Assembly (NCBI GenBank): GCA_033675545.1
Contig: JAWDGP010003373.1
Span: 1 to 64,000 of the forward strand
Reading direction: 5' to 3'
From: Elysia crispata
Taxonomy: Eukaryota; Mollusca; Gastropoda; Plakobranchidae
DNA: 64,000 nucleotides
Position numbers and translations under genes: made by a program
Shown: positions 50,756 through 63,969 of the stretch, one piece after another
Layout: each line of letters opens with the position of its first letter
How positions within the stretch are numbered: the stretch's first letter is position 1
Notes under the pieces: model-generated
Seen by the model: only the letters and a program-made list of their open reading frames with translations
What the model was told of the DNA's origin: nothing
Databases searched by the model: none

Positions 50756-52965
50756 GGATACCTGTCCATTTGGAAGGCGACTCAGTGCATCTACATTTCC
50801 ATGTTCTGAGGTTTTCCTGTATTTGATGACGTAGTCATACTGACTGAGAGTTAAAGCCCATCTCGCAAGGCGATTAGCTGCAAGAGCTGGTAGCTTTAGT
50901 AGGACTAAAAATACTAAGCATTGGTTTGTGATCTGTCACCAGAACGAAAGGTCTTCCATAAATGAAGAGATGTAACTTTGATAGGGCGAAGATTATAGCC
51001 AAACGTCTTTCTTTGTTTGGCTGTAATTCCTCTTTGTTGGGGTGAGTGTCTTTGAGACGTTTGCACTAGGGTGTTCGCTTCCATCCAGATATCGGTGACA
51101 CAGGACTGCACCTATTCCAACTTTTGATGCATCACAGGAGATTCTGACTGAAAGTGACTTGTCAAAGTGAGTAAGGACGGTGTCTGTACAGAGTAATTCT
51201 TAGACCTTTTTGAAAGTTGCTTCTTCCTCTGCTCCCCATTGCCATGGGATGTTCTTTTTGGTAAGACGAACCAATGGTTGTACAAATGTTGAGAGATTCT
51301 GGAGAAATTTGCTGTATAATTGAAGTTGACCAAGAGAAGACTTGAGATCAGAAACATTCTTAGGAGCTGGCATGCTGATGACAGCGTCGACTTTGTGACT
51401 TTTGGATATTCCTTCCCTTGACAGGTTGAAACCAAGATATTCAACTGATTATTGAGCAAAAACACATTTTTCAAGACGACATCTTAGACCTTTTTCTTTC
51501 AGTCGCTGAAAAAATTTTCGAACGTTTCACAAGTGGTCTTCTGGGGAAACGCCACTGAGAATATCATCAATGTAGACGGAAACACCTGGGAGTTCTTGGG
51601 TCAGTTTATCCATTATTTCCTGAAAGTATCCAGGTGCTGAAATGAAACCGAAAGGAAATCGTTGCTGTAGAGGGACACCTCAGTGCATGTTGAGAGCGAG
51701 TCTTTTTTGGGAGTCTGGTAAGAGCAGAATTTGATTGTTCGCATCAGCTAGGTCTATTTTGGTGGAGTACGGACCACCGCTAAGTTTCCTCACGAGATCA
51801 GATGGAAGAGGTATTGGATAGCGATGGGGCTCAAGATAGGGATTTACTGTGACTGAGTAATCCCCAGAAACTCTAATTTTTTATTTCTTGGAATCGCCTG
51901 ACACATTTTTCCTTAAAAGCAACACTGGTGTACCGTAGTGACTGAACTGTGTTTCCTTACAGACTCATTTCTTGATACCAGCATCATAAGCATCATTTAG
52001 TTCTTGTTGAACAGCAAATGGGACTGGGCGTGGTTTCATAAAAACATGTTTGGCATTGTCTTTGAACTTGACATCAAGCTTAAAGTCCTTGAGCAAGTCT
52101 AGACCTGGCTAAAAAATTTCTGCATAATCTTCACATAACTTCTTTAAAGATGACTGGAGTTTAGCACCTGGAATTTCTGTTTTGATAGAGTTGACAGGTT
52201 TAACGAGCTTGTCAACTGAGATATCAAGCTGCAGAATAACTGATCGTCCAAGAAGATTTGGATCTGGAACTTCAGTTACAACAAATTCGAGTTCCTGTTC
52301 ATTATTTACAAACAGTGTGTAAAGATCCTTTGATGAGCAATTTGTGTTGTATAGCAGACTCAAAATCGTTTGTACATTGTTTCAATCCTGGACTTCCTAA
52401 TTTTCTCCAGTATTCGATGTTCAGAAAGTATTCTCCTGCAACAGTGTCTACTTCAAACTCAATCGTGTGTCCTAAAATGTTCAGATTTTGCTTCAGTTTA
52501 GGATTGTTTAGTGTATTTCTGACTGGATGTACTGAGTTCATGATGGTTACTGACTGCCTTTTCTTTGATAAACAAACCTTTTCTAAATGTCCTATTTTTT
52601 ACAGATTGCGCACGTAGCATTTTTGTATCTGCATTCCTCGTGGAAGTTACCGCGTCTTCCACAGGCTCCGCTTGGAAAATCTATTTTGTTCTTGAATTTT
52701 GGTTTGAATATTTTCTTATTTACGTTTTGAACCTCTGTAACATGCTCATTTGAATGGCCGATGGTATCCCTGGCATATTTCACTGCATCTTTGATTTGGG
52801 TTGCGATTTTTATAGCTTTTGCGAACGTAAACAAAAATGCTTTACACTCATCTTTTGCGTAAAAAGAAAGTATATGTTCCAAAAACTTTCGATTTCTTTC
52901 CCAGAGATATTTTAACACATGGGTTTCTGTTGTAAGCACATTTTGACATTATGTCTTTGACTGCC
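50756..52965 (-). mobile_element. Decayed Gypsy-type LTR retrotransposon fragment (gag end, protease, RT, RNase H)
   Basis: Broken minus-strand frames read, in order, a zinc-knuckle-like CRYKNATCAICKK, a protease-like region (DTVAGEYFLN), reverse transcriptase pieces, and an RNase H region ending near DALSRLPNG. The RT pieces include PYSTKIDLADANNQI, SVYIDDILSG (the Y/V-x-DD active site) and VEYLGFNLSREGISK. The order is that of Gypsy/Ty3 pol. Frames carry stops and shifts; integrase and LTRs were not found. The element lies inside a gene B intron in the same orientation as the gene. It is not functional. Confidence 0.85.
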
Positions 52966-53105
52966 ATTGACATTAGAGAGAAACTAAAGACTAAGCTTAA
53001 CTTTATCATGTCTTATTGATCCTCTTACTTATATTTTTAGTCAATAAAAGTTTAGATACAATCTTCCAGATTTTATAATGGACTCTTCATGCACTTCATC
53101 CCTAC

Positions 53106-53249
53106 CTTTAGTGCATTTCAACCACATATATCCAGGGTCACATTTGTTGGTGCAACTTCCAGTGATATGGTCACACGGGTCACCATCTCCTGCACAATGA
53201 ACACTGCAGGTCTCCTGACACCCAGCTCCGTACTTGCCTAGACCACATT
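53106..53249 (-). CDS. Gene B EGF exon
   Basis: The exon is 144 bp, phase 1 to 1, with acceptor ACTTGACCAG and donor G|GTAGGG. It reads CGLGKYGAGCQETC, CAGDGDPC, CDHITGSC, CDPGYMWLKC. The final loop has lost the usual GYxG glycine (GYMW), but all cysteines remain. Confidence 0.9.
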
Positions 53250-53303
53250 CTGGTCAAGTTGTGACGTAAAAACAGAGCAAATAATAAAATCAACACACAC
53301 ACA

Positions 53304-53440
<137 letters not shown>

Positions 53441-53949
53441 GTGAACCCTAGTTATCCAGGAATGCATAATATTTCTATTTTATGAAAACACGATTGTTCC
53501 ATTGTAATAATCAGGTTGAAGTTTAAAGCTTTATTGCTAGTCCACAAAACCAATGTACTCAATTTATTAACTTTTGTAAATAACATTAAAGACAAACTGA
53601 TAAATCAATTGCCATAAAACAAACGGTAATGTAAAAGAATTTTTTTCTTTGCATTATGTCAGGCACATTGTAATGGCAAACAAATCGTATTTGAGATGAG
53701 TAAAGGGAAATAAAGGTTCTTGACATGACATAAATAAGAAGTGAGTAAAATTTTACATTCATGCAATGAGCACCAATCTGTGATGTGTAACTAGATATAA
53801 AAGTGAAATGCTTATGTGCTACTTTAAAAATTAAAAGGAATATCATTAGAATATTACAAATTCAATTCAAACAAGAAACATCATAGTTTTGTTATGATAG
53901 AGCGAGTCTAATTAGAAGATGACATTAAAAAATAGTCGAACTGCTTTAA

Positions 53950-55700
53950 GAGCCATCCATAAGGAAATCGGAAAAATGTGATTAAGCCAAAGAAAAATGA
54001 ATTAATGATAAGTGCAGATACATCTAACTTTACCACAGAAGTACAGAACAGACAATGTACATAAACATAAAAAAATCTATGGAAAGAAAACCTGCTTATC
54101 CGCATTTAAGTTAAAAAAAGGTGACATTACTTTGGAAAAAGAAAAAAAATCTTTGACAGATGGACAGAGTACATAAGTGAACTATTTTTTTAAGACCACA
54201 CACAGGATAACAATTAAATGAATAGCAATTTTGCAGGTCCACCTATCATGAAAGATAAGATTAAGGCAGCAATAAGAAAGATGAAACAGGCAAAAAATAG
54301 GCCCAACAGTATATCAGTGGAACTTTTAGAAGCATTATTTTGAAGACTATGGAATTGATACAATCGCAAAGGTACTCAACGAAATATATAACACAAGTCA
54401 GATTCCATCCGATATCTCCAAATCTGTATTTATATCACTGCCAAAGAAACCTGGGGCGATAGAGTGTGACTTACATAGATCGATTATTTTTTTGAGACAA
54501 ATCAGAAATAGCAGAGGATCAGTAAGGTGAGAAAAGGTAAGACAAAAGCAGTCTGCATCCTCCTAACTATAAGAGAAGAGAACGAGCTCTGAAAGTACCA
54601 AAAGAGAAATATCTGTGCGTCACTGACTACAACAAGGCATTTGATAGAGAACAACATGATGATATAAACACACACCTATCACAGTTGAAATTAGATGGAA
54701 AAGATCTAGGAGTGATAAAAAACCATACTGGAACTAAACAGCAGCAATGGGAGTTGATAGGGAAATCAGTTCATCTAAAAAATAGCGTGGTATCAGACAA
54801 GGATGTGTGCTTTCCCCATCTACAATGAAATGATTATGTGCAACGTAGAATACCACTTAGGAATTAAAAAAGGACACAACGTAAACAACTTGAGATACGC
54901 AGATGAAAATGTATCACTTGCAGAACATAAAGAAGACTTGCCACAATTATACGAGATTGTTGAAGAAGAAAGCAGAAAGAAAGGGTTGGAATTGAACAGC
55001 AAAAAGGCAGAAGTAATGGTTGTCAGTCAAATTAGGAGTGCCCACAGGTCATCTTTATCAACGCAAAAAAATTTAGAGAAAGGATCTATTTAAATGCTTA
55101 CGTATTTTAATATCAAGGGATTAACACAACAACACTGACATCTTATCAAGAATAGCACAATCAAAAAAGAGTTTTCAGGGAATGAAATCGGTACAAACAA
55201 ATAAATACATCTCCATTCACATACGAAGACTAGCCCTGAAGTTCTTTATTGAACCCATTCTGATGTATGGATAGAAAGCCTGCACAATTTCAAAACAACT
55301 ACGAAAGAACTTGGAGACAACAGAAATGTGGTCCTTCCAGAGAATGCTACGAACTCATGGACTGCAAAAAAAAAAAATAAAATAAAACAGTGTTTTCAGA
55401 AGCTGACACAACAAGATCACTCATAAGTTAATATATAAAAGCCAGGCAGCCTTTTTGGTCATGTGATGAGAAGAGATAAACTAAAACATCTTGTGACAAC
55501 TGGGATGATAAAAAACAACAAGAAAAGATGTTGGATGGACTAACATAGTGGCTAAATGTAGGACGAGTGGCAGATACGCTAAAGCAAAGAATGATAGAGA
55601 TGCGTGGAAGGTCATGAGGCGAAAGATCAAGACAGTGCTCACAACATTAATTTGTAGAAGCTGTAGCATCATATCACAGAATCTGAGCTTTCAAACCCAG
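53950..55700 (+). mobile_element. Decayed non-LTR retrotransposon fragment, reverse transcriptase part
   Basis: Broken plus-strand frames read CVTDYNKAFDREQHDD, GIRQGCVLSPS and NNLRYADENVSLAEHKED, the latter being the RT active-site box with YADD changed to YADE. Then comes KKGLELNSKKAEVMVVSQI. Its left part (near 53.99 to 54.3 kb) overlaps in sequence with the right part of the fragment at 22.44 to 23.9 kb, so both come from one family. It lies in a gene B intron, opposite to the gene, with many stops. Not functional. Confidence 0.83.
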
Positions 55701-56020
55701 AGGAAAATACGTTTGATTTTTGTAAAGATGGTTTTTGCATTTATTCTCAAAGATAATTTGTTGCTCTGACAAAGCTCAAGAATTTAAAGAAGTCACTTTT
55801 TTACTCGTTTCCATCTACTTGTAGAGATTTCAGAGTGAAAGAAATTTTCATAAAATCAGAATTGTTCCTTTACTTTTTAAAAACTCCAAAAAGTTCAGTA
55901 TCTTGGTCATTAATTCAGGCGAATTATATATTTAAATGTTTGAATTTATAGATATTGAAACTTTGTATTCTATCTAAAGAAAGACAATATTCAACAGAGA
56001 AGTGACTGCTATAACTTTAC

Positions 56021-56164
56021 CAATGTCACACTTCTCGCCTTCATAACCGTCATCACAGCCATTAGTGCATCTCCCTGTGATGTGATGACATGCATCGTAT
56101 CTTCCTTTACAGTTTCTACTGCAAGCTTTTAAACACCCATCTCCGTATTTTCCAGTGTCACATT
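56021..56164 (-). CDS. Gene B EGF exon
   Basis: The exon is 144 bp, phase 1 to 1, with acceptor CATACCCCAG and donor G|GTAAAG. It reads CDTGKYGDGCLKAC, CKGRYDAC, CHHITGRC, CDDGYEGEKC. Confidence 0.91.
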
Positions 56165-56614
56165 CTGGGGTATGTGATGAAGTAGAGCAATTGGCATGAG
56201 AACAATGCACACTCCAAATAATATTGGTTAGCAATTTAGATTGATTGAAAATGGGTTATAGAAAATAAAAATGCCAATGCCTCATCAATAACCTTCACAT
56301 AATTTATTCACGCAACTGATTTTTCATACAAACTGCAATATATAAACTGCACCTTATATATACTCAATATTATTGTCGAGAATTTTCGGCCTTTTTGTAT
56401 TCATCAATTGAAGAAAAGAAAAATATTAGGGAAGTCGAAAATTTAATCCTCATCACCTTAAAATTGTAGAAAGTCAAGATATTTGGCCAGAAATTGGCTA
56501 ATTCGAGTATGAGTAAAACAAAATAAACAATTTCCATTAACCTTTTGGTCCACGACAATCTTGAACTTTTGGTAAAACTAAGGGTTTGAGTAATATGTTT
56601 CATAAAGTACTCGC

Positions 56615-56758
56615 CAGTGTCACATTTGTTGCCTTGGTACCCTGTGTCACAAGAATATGTACAGTACCCGTTGATGTGATTGCAGGCATCGTCTTCTCCT
56701 CTACACTTGGTATTGCAAGTTTCCTCACACCTAAACCCGTATTTTCCAAGTGGGCATT
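56615..56758 (-). CDS. Gene B EGF exon with GC donor
   Basis: The exon is 144 bp, phase 1 entry, with acceptor GCTTGACAAG. It reads CPLGKYGFRCEETC, CRGEDDAC, CNHINGYC, CDTGYQGNKC. At the position where every sister exon has G|GT, this one reads ACTG|GCGAGT. That would be a GC-AG intron; the alternative is a splice-site mutation. The frame and all eight cysteines are intact, which favours a working exon. Confidence 0.82.
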
Positions 56759-57485
56759 CTTGTCAAGCGAAAATTTCATAAAATAAAAGAGAAGTATGTT
56801 AGAAGTGCTTTGGACGAGTGAATTGTTCCCTTTCATGTTAGGAGAGCATATCTTTGTTTAAGAGTGAAGGATAGTTGAACTGCCAGTTTTTCATACTTTG
56901 GACATTTTTTTTTTGCATCCATCTTATATTTCTTATTTCACTGCTCAAATTGCGTCTTCTGAGTCTTGTCTCCGTTCGATTTTTGTTTACTTTCTTCTAG
57001 AACCCAAAACAAAATTCTAAAAGAAGAAAACCGGTTACAAAAAAAACCTTTAAAAATTGAAGGTGAATGATTTGAGATGGAAATATCATTAGTTATTAAA
57101 AACTCGAAAAAAACCAATATCAACAATATTATCATAATATGATAGCTGAAATATGAATCACATTCCACTATTCACTGCTTTTGAGTATCACATGGAGTAC
57201 ACAAGACAATTATGTCTCATTCTAATAATCTTGTGACCATACATATTTAACACAATGTTTTTTTCAAAACAGTGTATCTTTTTGTAATGCAATTTTGGGA
57301 TAAACTACAAGCAAATTCTTAATGCTTAGACCTTTGCAGCCAGTTGGATTGGAAAAAAAAAACACTTTATATCCATTATTCAAAAGAAATTAAAATCGGA
57401 AAGTAATGTGATGTTGATATTTCTTCTAAACGAACTGTAAAAAAGCAAATTTTTGAATATTAATTTCACAATTTTAAACTTTTCT

Positions 57486-57836
<351 letters not shown>

Positions 57837-58008
57837 ATACTGCTACATCCATTTATATTATCAACATTATTTTTAATCATTATAATCATCATCGTTGTAA
57901 CCTTTATAATTATTTTATAAAATTTCTACATTTTTAACATTAAACACAGAATATGACATCCTTTTATTCTGATGATTATGAGCGTGAAAAATATTTTTTA
58001 AAACTCAC

Positions 58009-58152
58009 TTATGTTACACGTTTTCCCGAGATAACCATCGTCACATCCATTGCTACAGTTACCATTGACGTGATGACACTCATTATAATATCCTCCACAG
58101 TTTATGTTACATCTTTCTTCACAATTTTTCCCGAATTTTCCTCGATAACATT
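58009..58152 (-). CDS. Gene B EGF exon
   Basis: The exon is 144 bp, phase 1 to 1, with acceptor TTTCATATAG and donor A|GTGAGT. It reads CYRGKFGKNCEERC, CGGYYNEC, CHHVNGNC, CDDGYLGKTC. Confidence 0.91.
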
Positions 58153-58829
58153 CTATATGAAAGGCAAGAAAGAGACAATGACGTTTTGGCATGTGAAATA
58201 ATATACAAAATAAAATAATGAAGACAGGATTACAATTTTTTTTACAGTTTTTCAGTTGAAAGTGTGAATGCTCACGTGACTATATCCTCGTCCTGTGGCC
58301 CGCTCTAAACACAATAATTATCATCCCCTCCCCTCTCTCCGCCACCTCCGGCCCCCCGCTGTAAAAAATTGCATCAACATGGCATAATACGAAAAAGTCA
58401 CTTTTCCTCGAGGTTTCTTCTGCTTGAATAGAAAAACAATTTTACAACTTTTGCCTTTTCCAACGTTCAGTTGATAAGACAACAAAAAATAGAGGTTTAG
58501 AGAAAAAATCCTTAGAGTCGAAGTTTTAATTTTTCATACCCCCATATGACGCTTTTGGTACATACATACATTTTGATAACATCTTGCAATGCAGTGCACA
58601 TCTCAATTCTTAAACACTAGTAAGTAATAAGTGGCGCCTTGTTATCCTCCTATCCACTGATAATCCTTCTCAGTCTTTGATCTTCTCAAAATTTACAAAA
58701 ATCATCAGTATGCCTTAATATACATTGTCCCTTATATTGGTAATCTGTACCAGTCCAAGATCTTCTTACTACTTAATCCTTGCCATCTACTGATAATCTC
58801 TCTGAATCTAAGATCTTCCCAATACTTAC

Positions 58830-58973
58830 TTGAGTCACAATTGCCGCCCTTGTAACCATCCTCACAGCCATTGCTACATCCGCCGTTGATAGGGTCACAT
58901 GCATTGTCTTGTCCATAACAGTTGGTGTTGCATGACTTTGAACATGAAGGCCCGTATGTGCCAGTAGGACACA
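58830..58973 (-). CDS. Gene B EGF exon
   Basis: The exon is 144 bp, phase 1 to 1, with acceptor TTGATATGTTAAG and donor A|GTAAGT. It reads CPTGTYGPSCSKSC, CYGQDNAC, CDPINGGC, CEDGYKGGNC. Joining to the exon at 59.9 kb gives a valine codon (G|TG), so the frame is continuous. Confidence 0.91.
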
Positions 58974-59127
58974 CTTAACATATCAAATTAAGAAAGATAT
59001 ATAGATGGATAAGTATAGAGAAGTAAATAAGAGATGGAATGATAGATAGACTGACTAATAGCTAGATAGAAATAGAGACTATAGTCAGGAAGTTAGATTG
59101 GTAAGAATATAATATAGATAGAGAAAT

Positions 59128-59128
59128 T

Positions 59129-59160
<32 letters not shown>

Positions 59161-59180
59161 TATGGATAGATAGATTGGCA
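59128..59180. repeat. (GATA)n microsatellite
   Basis: GATA units, imperfect at both ends, next to a GA run. Confidence 0.93.
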
Positions 59181-59212
59181 GATAGATTGACAGCATATAT
59201 AGAAAAAGAGTG

Positions 59213-59357
<145 letters not shown>

Positions 59358-59899
59358 CTCTAAATACACATGTTAGAAAGGGATTGCATTTTATCATTTA
59401 TTTAAAACGTACTAGCCTTATGCAAAATTTATACTGACGGTTTAGTTTGTTAAAAGCATGTAGTGACTACTTAATAGGGTTTCCTCTATAAAAATTTCTT
59501 TTCATTTCCATTTTGCACCAAATTATAATATAGGGTCAAAGGCACTCAGATTATCAAACAATACCATGAACATTCCCTGAACTCTGCAGTGGTTCTCAGA
59601 AAAAATCATGGTGACATGATATTTTTCTTGAAACAAACAGTCTTTAAGTCTTATCCCTGAACAATAGTGTTGTATCAGAAAAAGATGTTGGCCATTATTT
59701 ATCCATGGACCGTATGAAAAGGAGACACTATGAAAAAATATTTTGCTTCAGGTTAAATGAAAAAGTAATAAAAAAAAACGAGTAGTGTAAACATTATCTT
59801 TCAACACAAAAATGAGATTTAAAACAAATTATTTTGGAATCTACTGAATCACAGATGTTTTTTGAAGCCTCTATAACCTGAAACCCAGTGCCATCTTAC

Positions 59900-60043
59900 C
59901 AGTGTCACACATCTCTCCTTGATAACCGTCCTTACATCCACTGGTGCAGTTCCCATCAATGTGATGACACACTTTGCCGAATCTCTTACAATTAGAGCTG
60001 CAAGTCTTGGAACAACCGAGACCGTAATACCCAACAGAACACT
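59900..60043 (-). CDS. Gene B EGF exon
   Basis: The exon is 144 bp, phase 1 to 1, with acceptor ACTCTCATCAG and donor G|GTAAGA. It reads CSVGYYGLGCSKTC, CKRFGKVC, CHHIDGNC, CKDGYQGEMC. Confidence 0.92.
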
Positions 60044-60049
60044 CTGATG

Positions 60050-62505
60050 AGAGAGTAATCATTGCTTTAACCGTATATGAAACAAATAAATGATAATGGA
60101 CTTAAATGTTTGGTCATCCGAATTGGAATAATTTCCGTCTCTGAAGATGAATGTTCTAATCCTGTGAAAACTTTACAGGGACTTTTGGAATTCTTTCTCT
60201 CGATGGGCGAAGCTATTTGGGTAGCTGGCGTATTATTCAATGTCACCTGTCATTTATTTTATAATTATTCTTATCCAAATTTTTTTTAATGTTTTTCTGT
60301 AATCGACTTCATACTCGGTCATAATACTTATTTTGATAGATTTACAGTATCTGTTCTTTTTACTTTGAGATGCCTGTTGGCTCTGGGCCTAAGTTTATGA
60401 TTTGATCTCTCCCGTAGTCCTAAAACACTCTATGTGTGAGTTCTCTCCAGAAATTTGACAATCTTTCTCATTAAATGTCGTATTTATATTAATTACGTTT
60501 TTACGAAATGTATTTCATGACTTTTGTGGGCTTGGGTTGATGGTTTTTTATTTTTTGTTTGTTTTGGCCTTTTAGACTTTGTCACATGAACGGTCTGGTC
60601 TTTGAAAAGAAGCACCTTGCCGCCAACAAGTTGTCATTCTTTCAATCTTTGTCTGAGAAACAAGCTGCCCTGAATAATTAATATCCCCCTAAGTTTATAC
60701 TGTTCATTTCATGTGTTGACGAGTTTTCAGAGTTCTACTCTTTTCAGATGTGACCTTGCTTCAGATAATTCGTTTTCCATTTTTGGGTTTATTATTGCTA
60801 ATAAGCTGTGAAAATTTAGACCTAGATCTAGACTTCAGTAGTGTAAACATAGTCTACATTTCTAGATCAAATGGTGATTTTATGAACTAGTGTAATCAGC
60901 TATGCTTTGCTTTGGTGTGAATATTCGTATTAACTCAGCTTGTAATTAATTTGCAATGTAATTTTATTATTATTTCATTTGCTGGTTGGGTTCAGACCCC
61001 TGGCTGAGACAAGTGTGTTGCTACTGTACTTGACTTAGAATTAGATCTCAGCTTACTTGTAATGTAAGATTATGTATTTTATCCTCTAAAACTTATAAGC
61101 CTAAGTACGGCCAACCAGTGGTCATCATGACCAGCTTGAATTGCACATGGTCATAATTCATGATTTATTTTTACATGCATCATGTAAGGTATGTTTATAG
61201 CGCTCCTACTATGTGTTACTGTAAGTTTCCTGGATTGCATCCTTTGTTATTCTGTGCGTGTCACGATGTTCATTTTGTCTTGCAGTTGCAGGATCTCTGT
61301 GTCTTACTGTTTTCATATGATTTCTTTATTATGGACTAATTTCAGTTTTCCTTCCAGGGTACCTGTTTTTGTCCTTGCATTTGACTGTTATTAGCTTTGC
61401 TCTCTTTGTCTTTATCAATCATAAATCATGTACGCCCCTTAGGTAAGCCGACATGCCGTCTGGTATAAATTTCTGTGTTTTATGTTATTAGTATATAATA
61501 TTACTCCCCTTCACATGTTTTCTTACTATTCTTTTCTTTACAGCTAAGAATTAACAAGAATATATGTAAGATTATAGTCAGCTTTTCAACCTTGTGTCAA
61601 ACAAAACTTGAGTATCTTCTCCTTTTAGCTTATGGACTTATTTCTTGACAGTCTTTTACTCTTCACTTGTGTAGAGTATAGCTTTAGATGTTCATGCCTT
61701 ATGCAGCATATTCTTTGTTCTTTGTATCTTATGCTTATTATATCTGCTTTCTTTAATTCTCATTTTTTTTCCTTCTCTATCTTCAGTCGCTGGAGAGTTA
61801 CCGACTGGATTTTTTTGTTTTGTGTGTTTAAGTCAATAAAGTTTGAAACTTTTCACCGCTGACTTGAGCCATTCATGGTTCTTCCAATTAAAAAAAAATG
61901 GTTTCTCACATTTTATTTTAGTCTAACTTTGCTGGAACATTATATAAAATCACTAGACCCCCCCCCCTACCACTAAGATAAATTTCAATTACAGATTGAT
62001 TGCTTTTTGCTGTAATGGCAATGTTGACCCATAATTTCAATAAGCCTTTTGAGAAGTGATTTTATTGTATGTACTAAGATAAGGCTGGAAGAAGGTAGGG
62101 AGCAAGAAAAAGCAAAGAAATAAACAAAAAAATGTGAAGGAGGAACGGGAGAGTGAGGAAGTGAAAAGAGAGGAAAAAGTAAGCGAGTGAGGGCGATAGG
62201 GAGCCGGAGAGAAAAAGAGACTTGAAATGGGGATTAAAAAAATTAAAGAGGTAAAAAGGAAAAGAGGATAAAATGAGACGTTAAAAAAGAGACGTAATAT
62301 AGAGAGACAAACAATGAATACAAATTTTAACGCAGAGAGAATGTGGGAGAAATAATGACAGAAAGAAAGATAGAAATAAGAATAGATAGATAGATTCATC
62401 AGCGGACAAATAAATAGAAAAACAGATAAGGAGAAATGGAAGAGGAAAAAGAGATTGAGGGAAAGAAACAGGATAGTGATATGTATATATACATACATAC
62501 TCTTT

Positions 62506-62560
<55 letters not shown>

Positions 62561-62670
62561 TGATAAAAGTTAATTTTATAGATAATAGAAGAGATATATC
62601 GATAATTCGACTTAAAGGTAGTCTTCGAAAGTCAATTTTTGTGTGTAATTTTTTAACGTTTCACCCTCGT
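60050..62670. other. Gene B intron, no exon recognised
   Basis: About 2.6 kb with no EGF or other exon that I can support. It has T-rich and purine-rich stretches and the AT run near 62.5 kb. A 153-codon minus frame at 62037 to 62498 is a translation of purine-rich DNA without domain features. Confidence 0.55.
62510..62558. repeat. (AT)n microsatellite
   Basis: AT run of about 48 bp just downstream (gene sense) of the exon at 62.68 kb. Confidence 0.95.
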
Positions 62671-62678
62671 TATTTTAC

Positions 62679-62828
62679 CTGACTGACAATAATTGCCAGT
62701 GTACCCTGGATCACAGCCCTGGGTACATGCTCCATCCTTCTGCTTACAAGGATTGTTGTCTCCACCACAAGTGACACTGCATGTTTCTTTACAATCATCT
62801 CCGTATGTCCCAACCGTACAGTTTAGTT
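62679..62828 (-). CDS. Gene B EGF exon, 5'-most in window
   Basis: The exon is 150 bp, phase 1 to 1, with acceptor CACTGACATCCAG and donor G|GTAAAA. It reads CTVGTYGDDCKETC, CGGDNNPC, CKQKDGAC, CDPGYTGNYC. The leader and start codon are not seen to its right within the window, so the gene begins beyond the right edge or in an unrecognised small exon. Confidence 0.91.
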
Positions 62829-63969
62829 CTGGATGTCAGTGGAAGGCAAGATATTAAGAGATTCTGACCGTTACAAGTTTTGAATTTCCTTTAAGATTAT
62901 AATTCTTGAAACAATCGAGGTTTACCTGTAGGATGATGGTTGGTTTTTCTTTATTTTATCTAACTGATGTCAGGAACGTGGTGAGATGCGCGCGGGGCTT
63001 GTCCATTCACACTAAGCCAATCACGGTTGTAATGGTGGCTGTCTTAAATTAACACTATCATGACGAATCCTAATTAGTTTCTACGTTGGTTTAGATCACA
63101 AGACCGTAATGGAAATAAAAATACTGACTTATTTATGGGTTAATGGGAGGGTATGTTACCACTATGTTCCTGAGCTCAAATCGTAATGAGTTAAACATGA
63201 AGCACAATGTAATCTGTAATTTACTGGTGTGGGTCGAGATATTTAAAACAAATAAATAATGGCAGTAACAATATTAGGGTTGGTAGGATTCGTTACAATG
63301 CAACCGCAAAAGACAGGCAAAAAATGGCTAGTCACATTCTTCTTGAAAAACTTCGCAAAGGTACTGCTTTGAAACCAGCCAGCAACGCTCAGTATAGTAG
63401 CTAACGGCACCTGTTTTCAGTGCCCTAGACGTGCTAGTGGCTATGGTCCTATGAGCTGTAAGGAATGTTACATCAATATCTGCCATTTCCTGAAACATTT
63501 TTATCCACTCTTTTTTTATGGAATCTTTACAAAAAGATTTGTGGGATTATTGAAAACAATGAGTAGTTCTCAGCCTGCATGCCTCGAACGGATTCATTTT
63601 GTCGTAAATATTCTTTGATTATGGATCTACGATGCACCAACTTTTGGTATCTGGAAAAGCTAAAACTTACAAGGATTCTTAGGGACGACTTTTTTTTAAG
63701 AGTGTTTCAGCATAATAAAAACGCGCTCTCTTTGTTCACATTCATTTAGCTAAAAATATCTACGCTGTGGATAATTTGAGAGCACTAACCTGACAACAGT
63801 GCAAGCATAATTAGTGAAGTTTTGACATGTACTGTGTGGAAACTAGGGTTCGATAAATCTTAAAACTTGTAGTCCCAAGTGCTATGCTAGTGCTACTTTC
63901 CATAGGAATTGAAGGCCGATGTTAATATTAGCTCCTTTGATAAACCGGCAAACATAGTTCAGGTCTTTA
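62829..63969. other. Right-edge sequence, probably gene B intron or upstream region
   Basis: No exon recognised. A short plus-strand frame near 63.33 kb (MASHILLEKLRKGTALKPAS) breaks quickly and may be a relic of a mobile element. Confidence 0.4.

Noticed and set aside
62037-62498. 153-codon minus-strand frame with several hydrophobic stretches
   Set aside because: It comes from purine-rich, low-complexity DNA. The Phe/Ser/Leu bias follows base composition, and no splice or domain support is seen.
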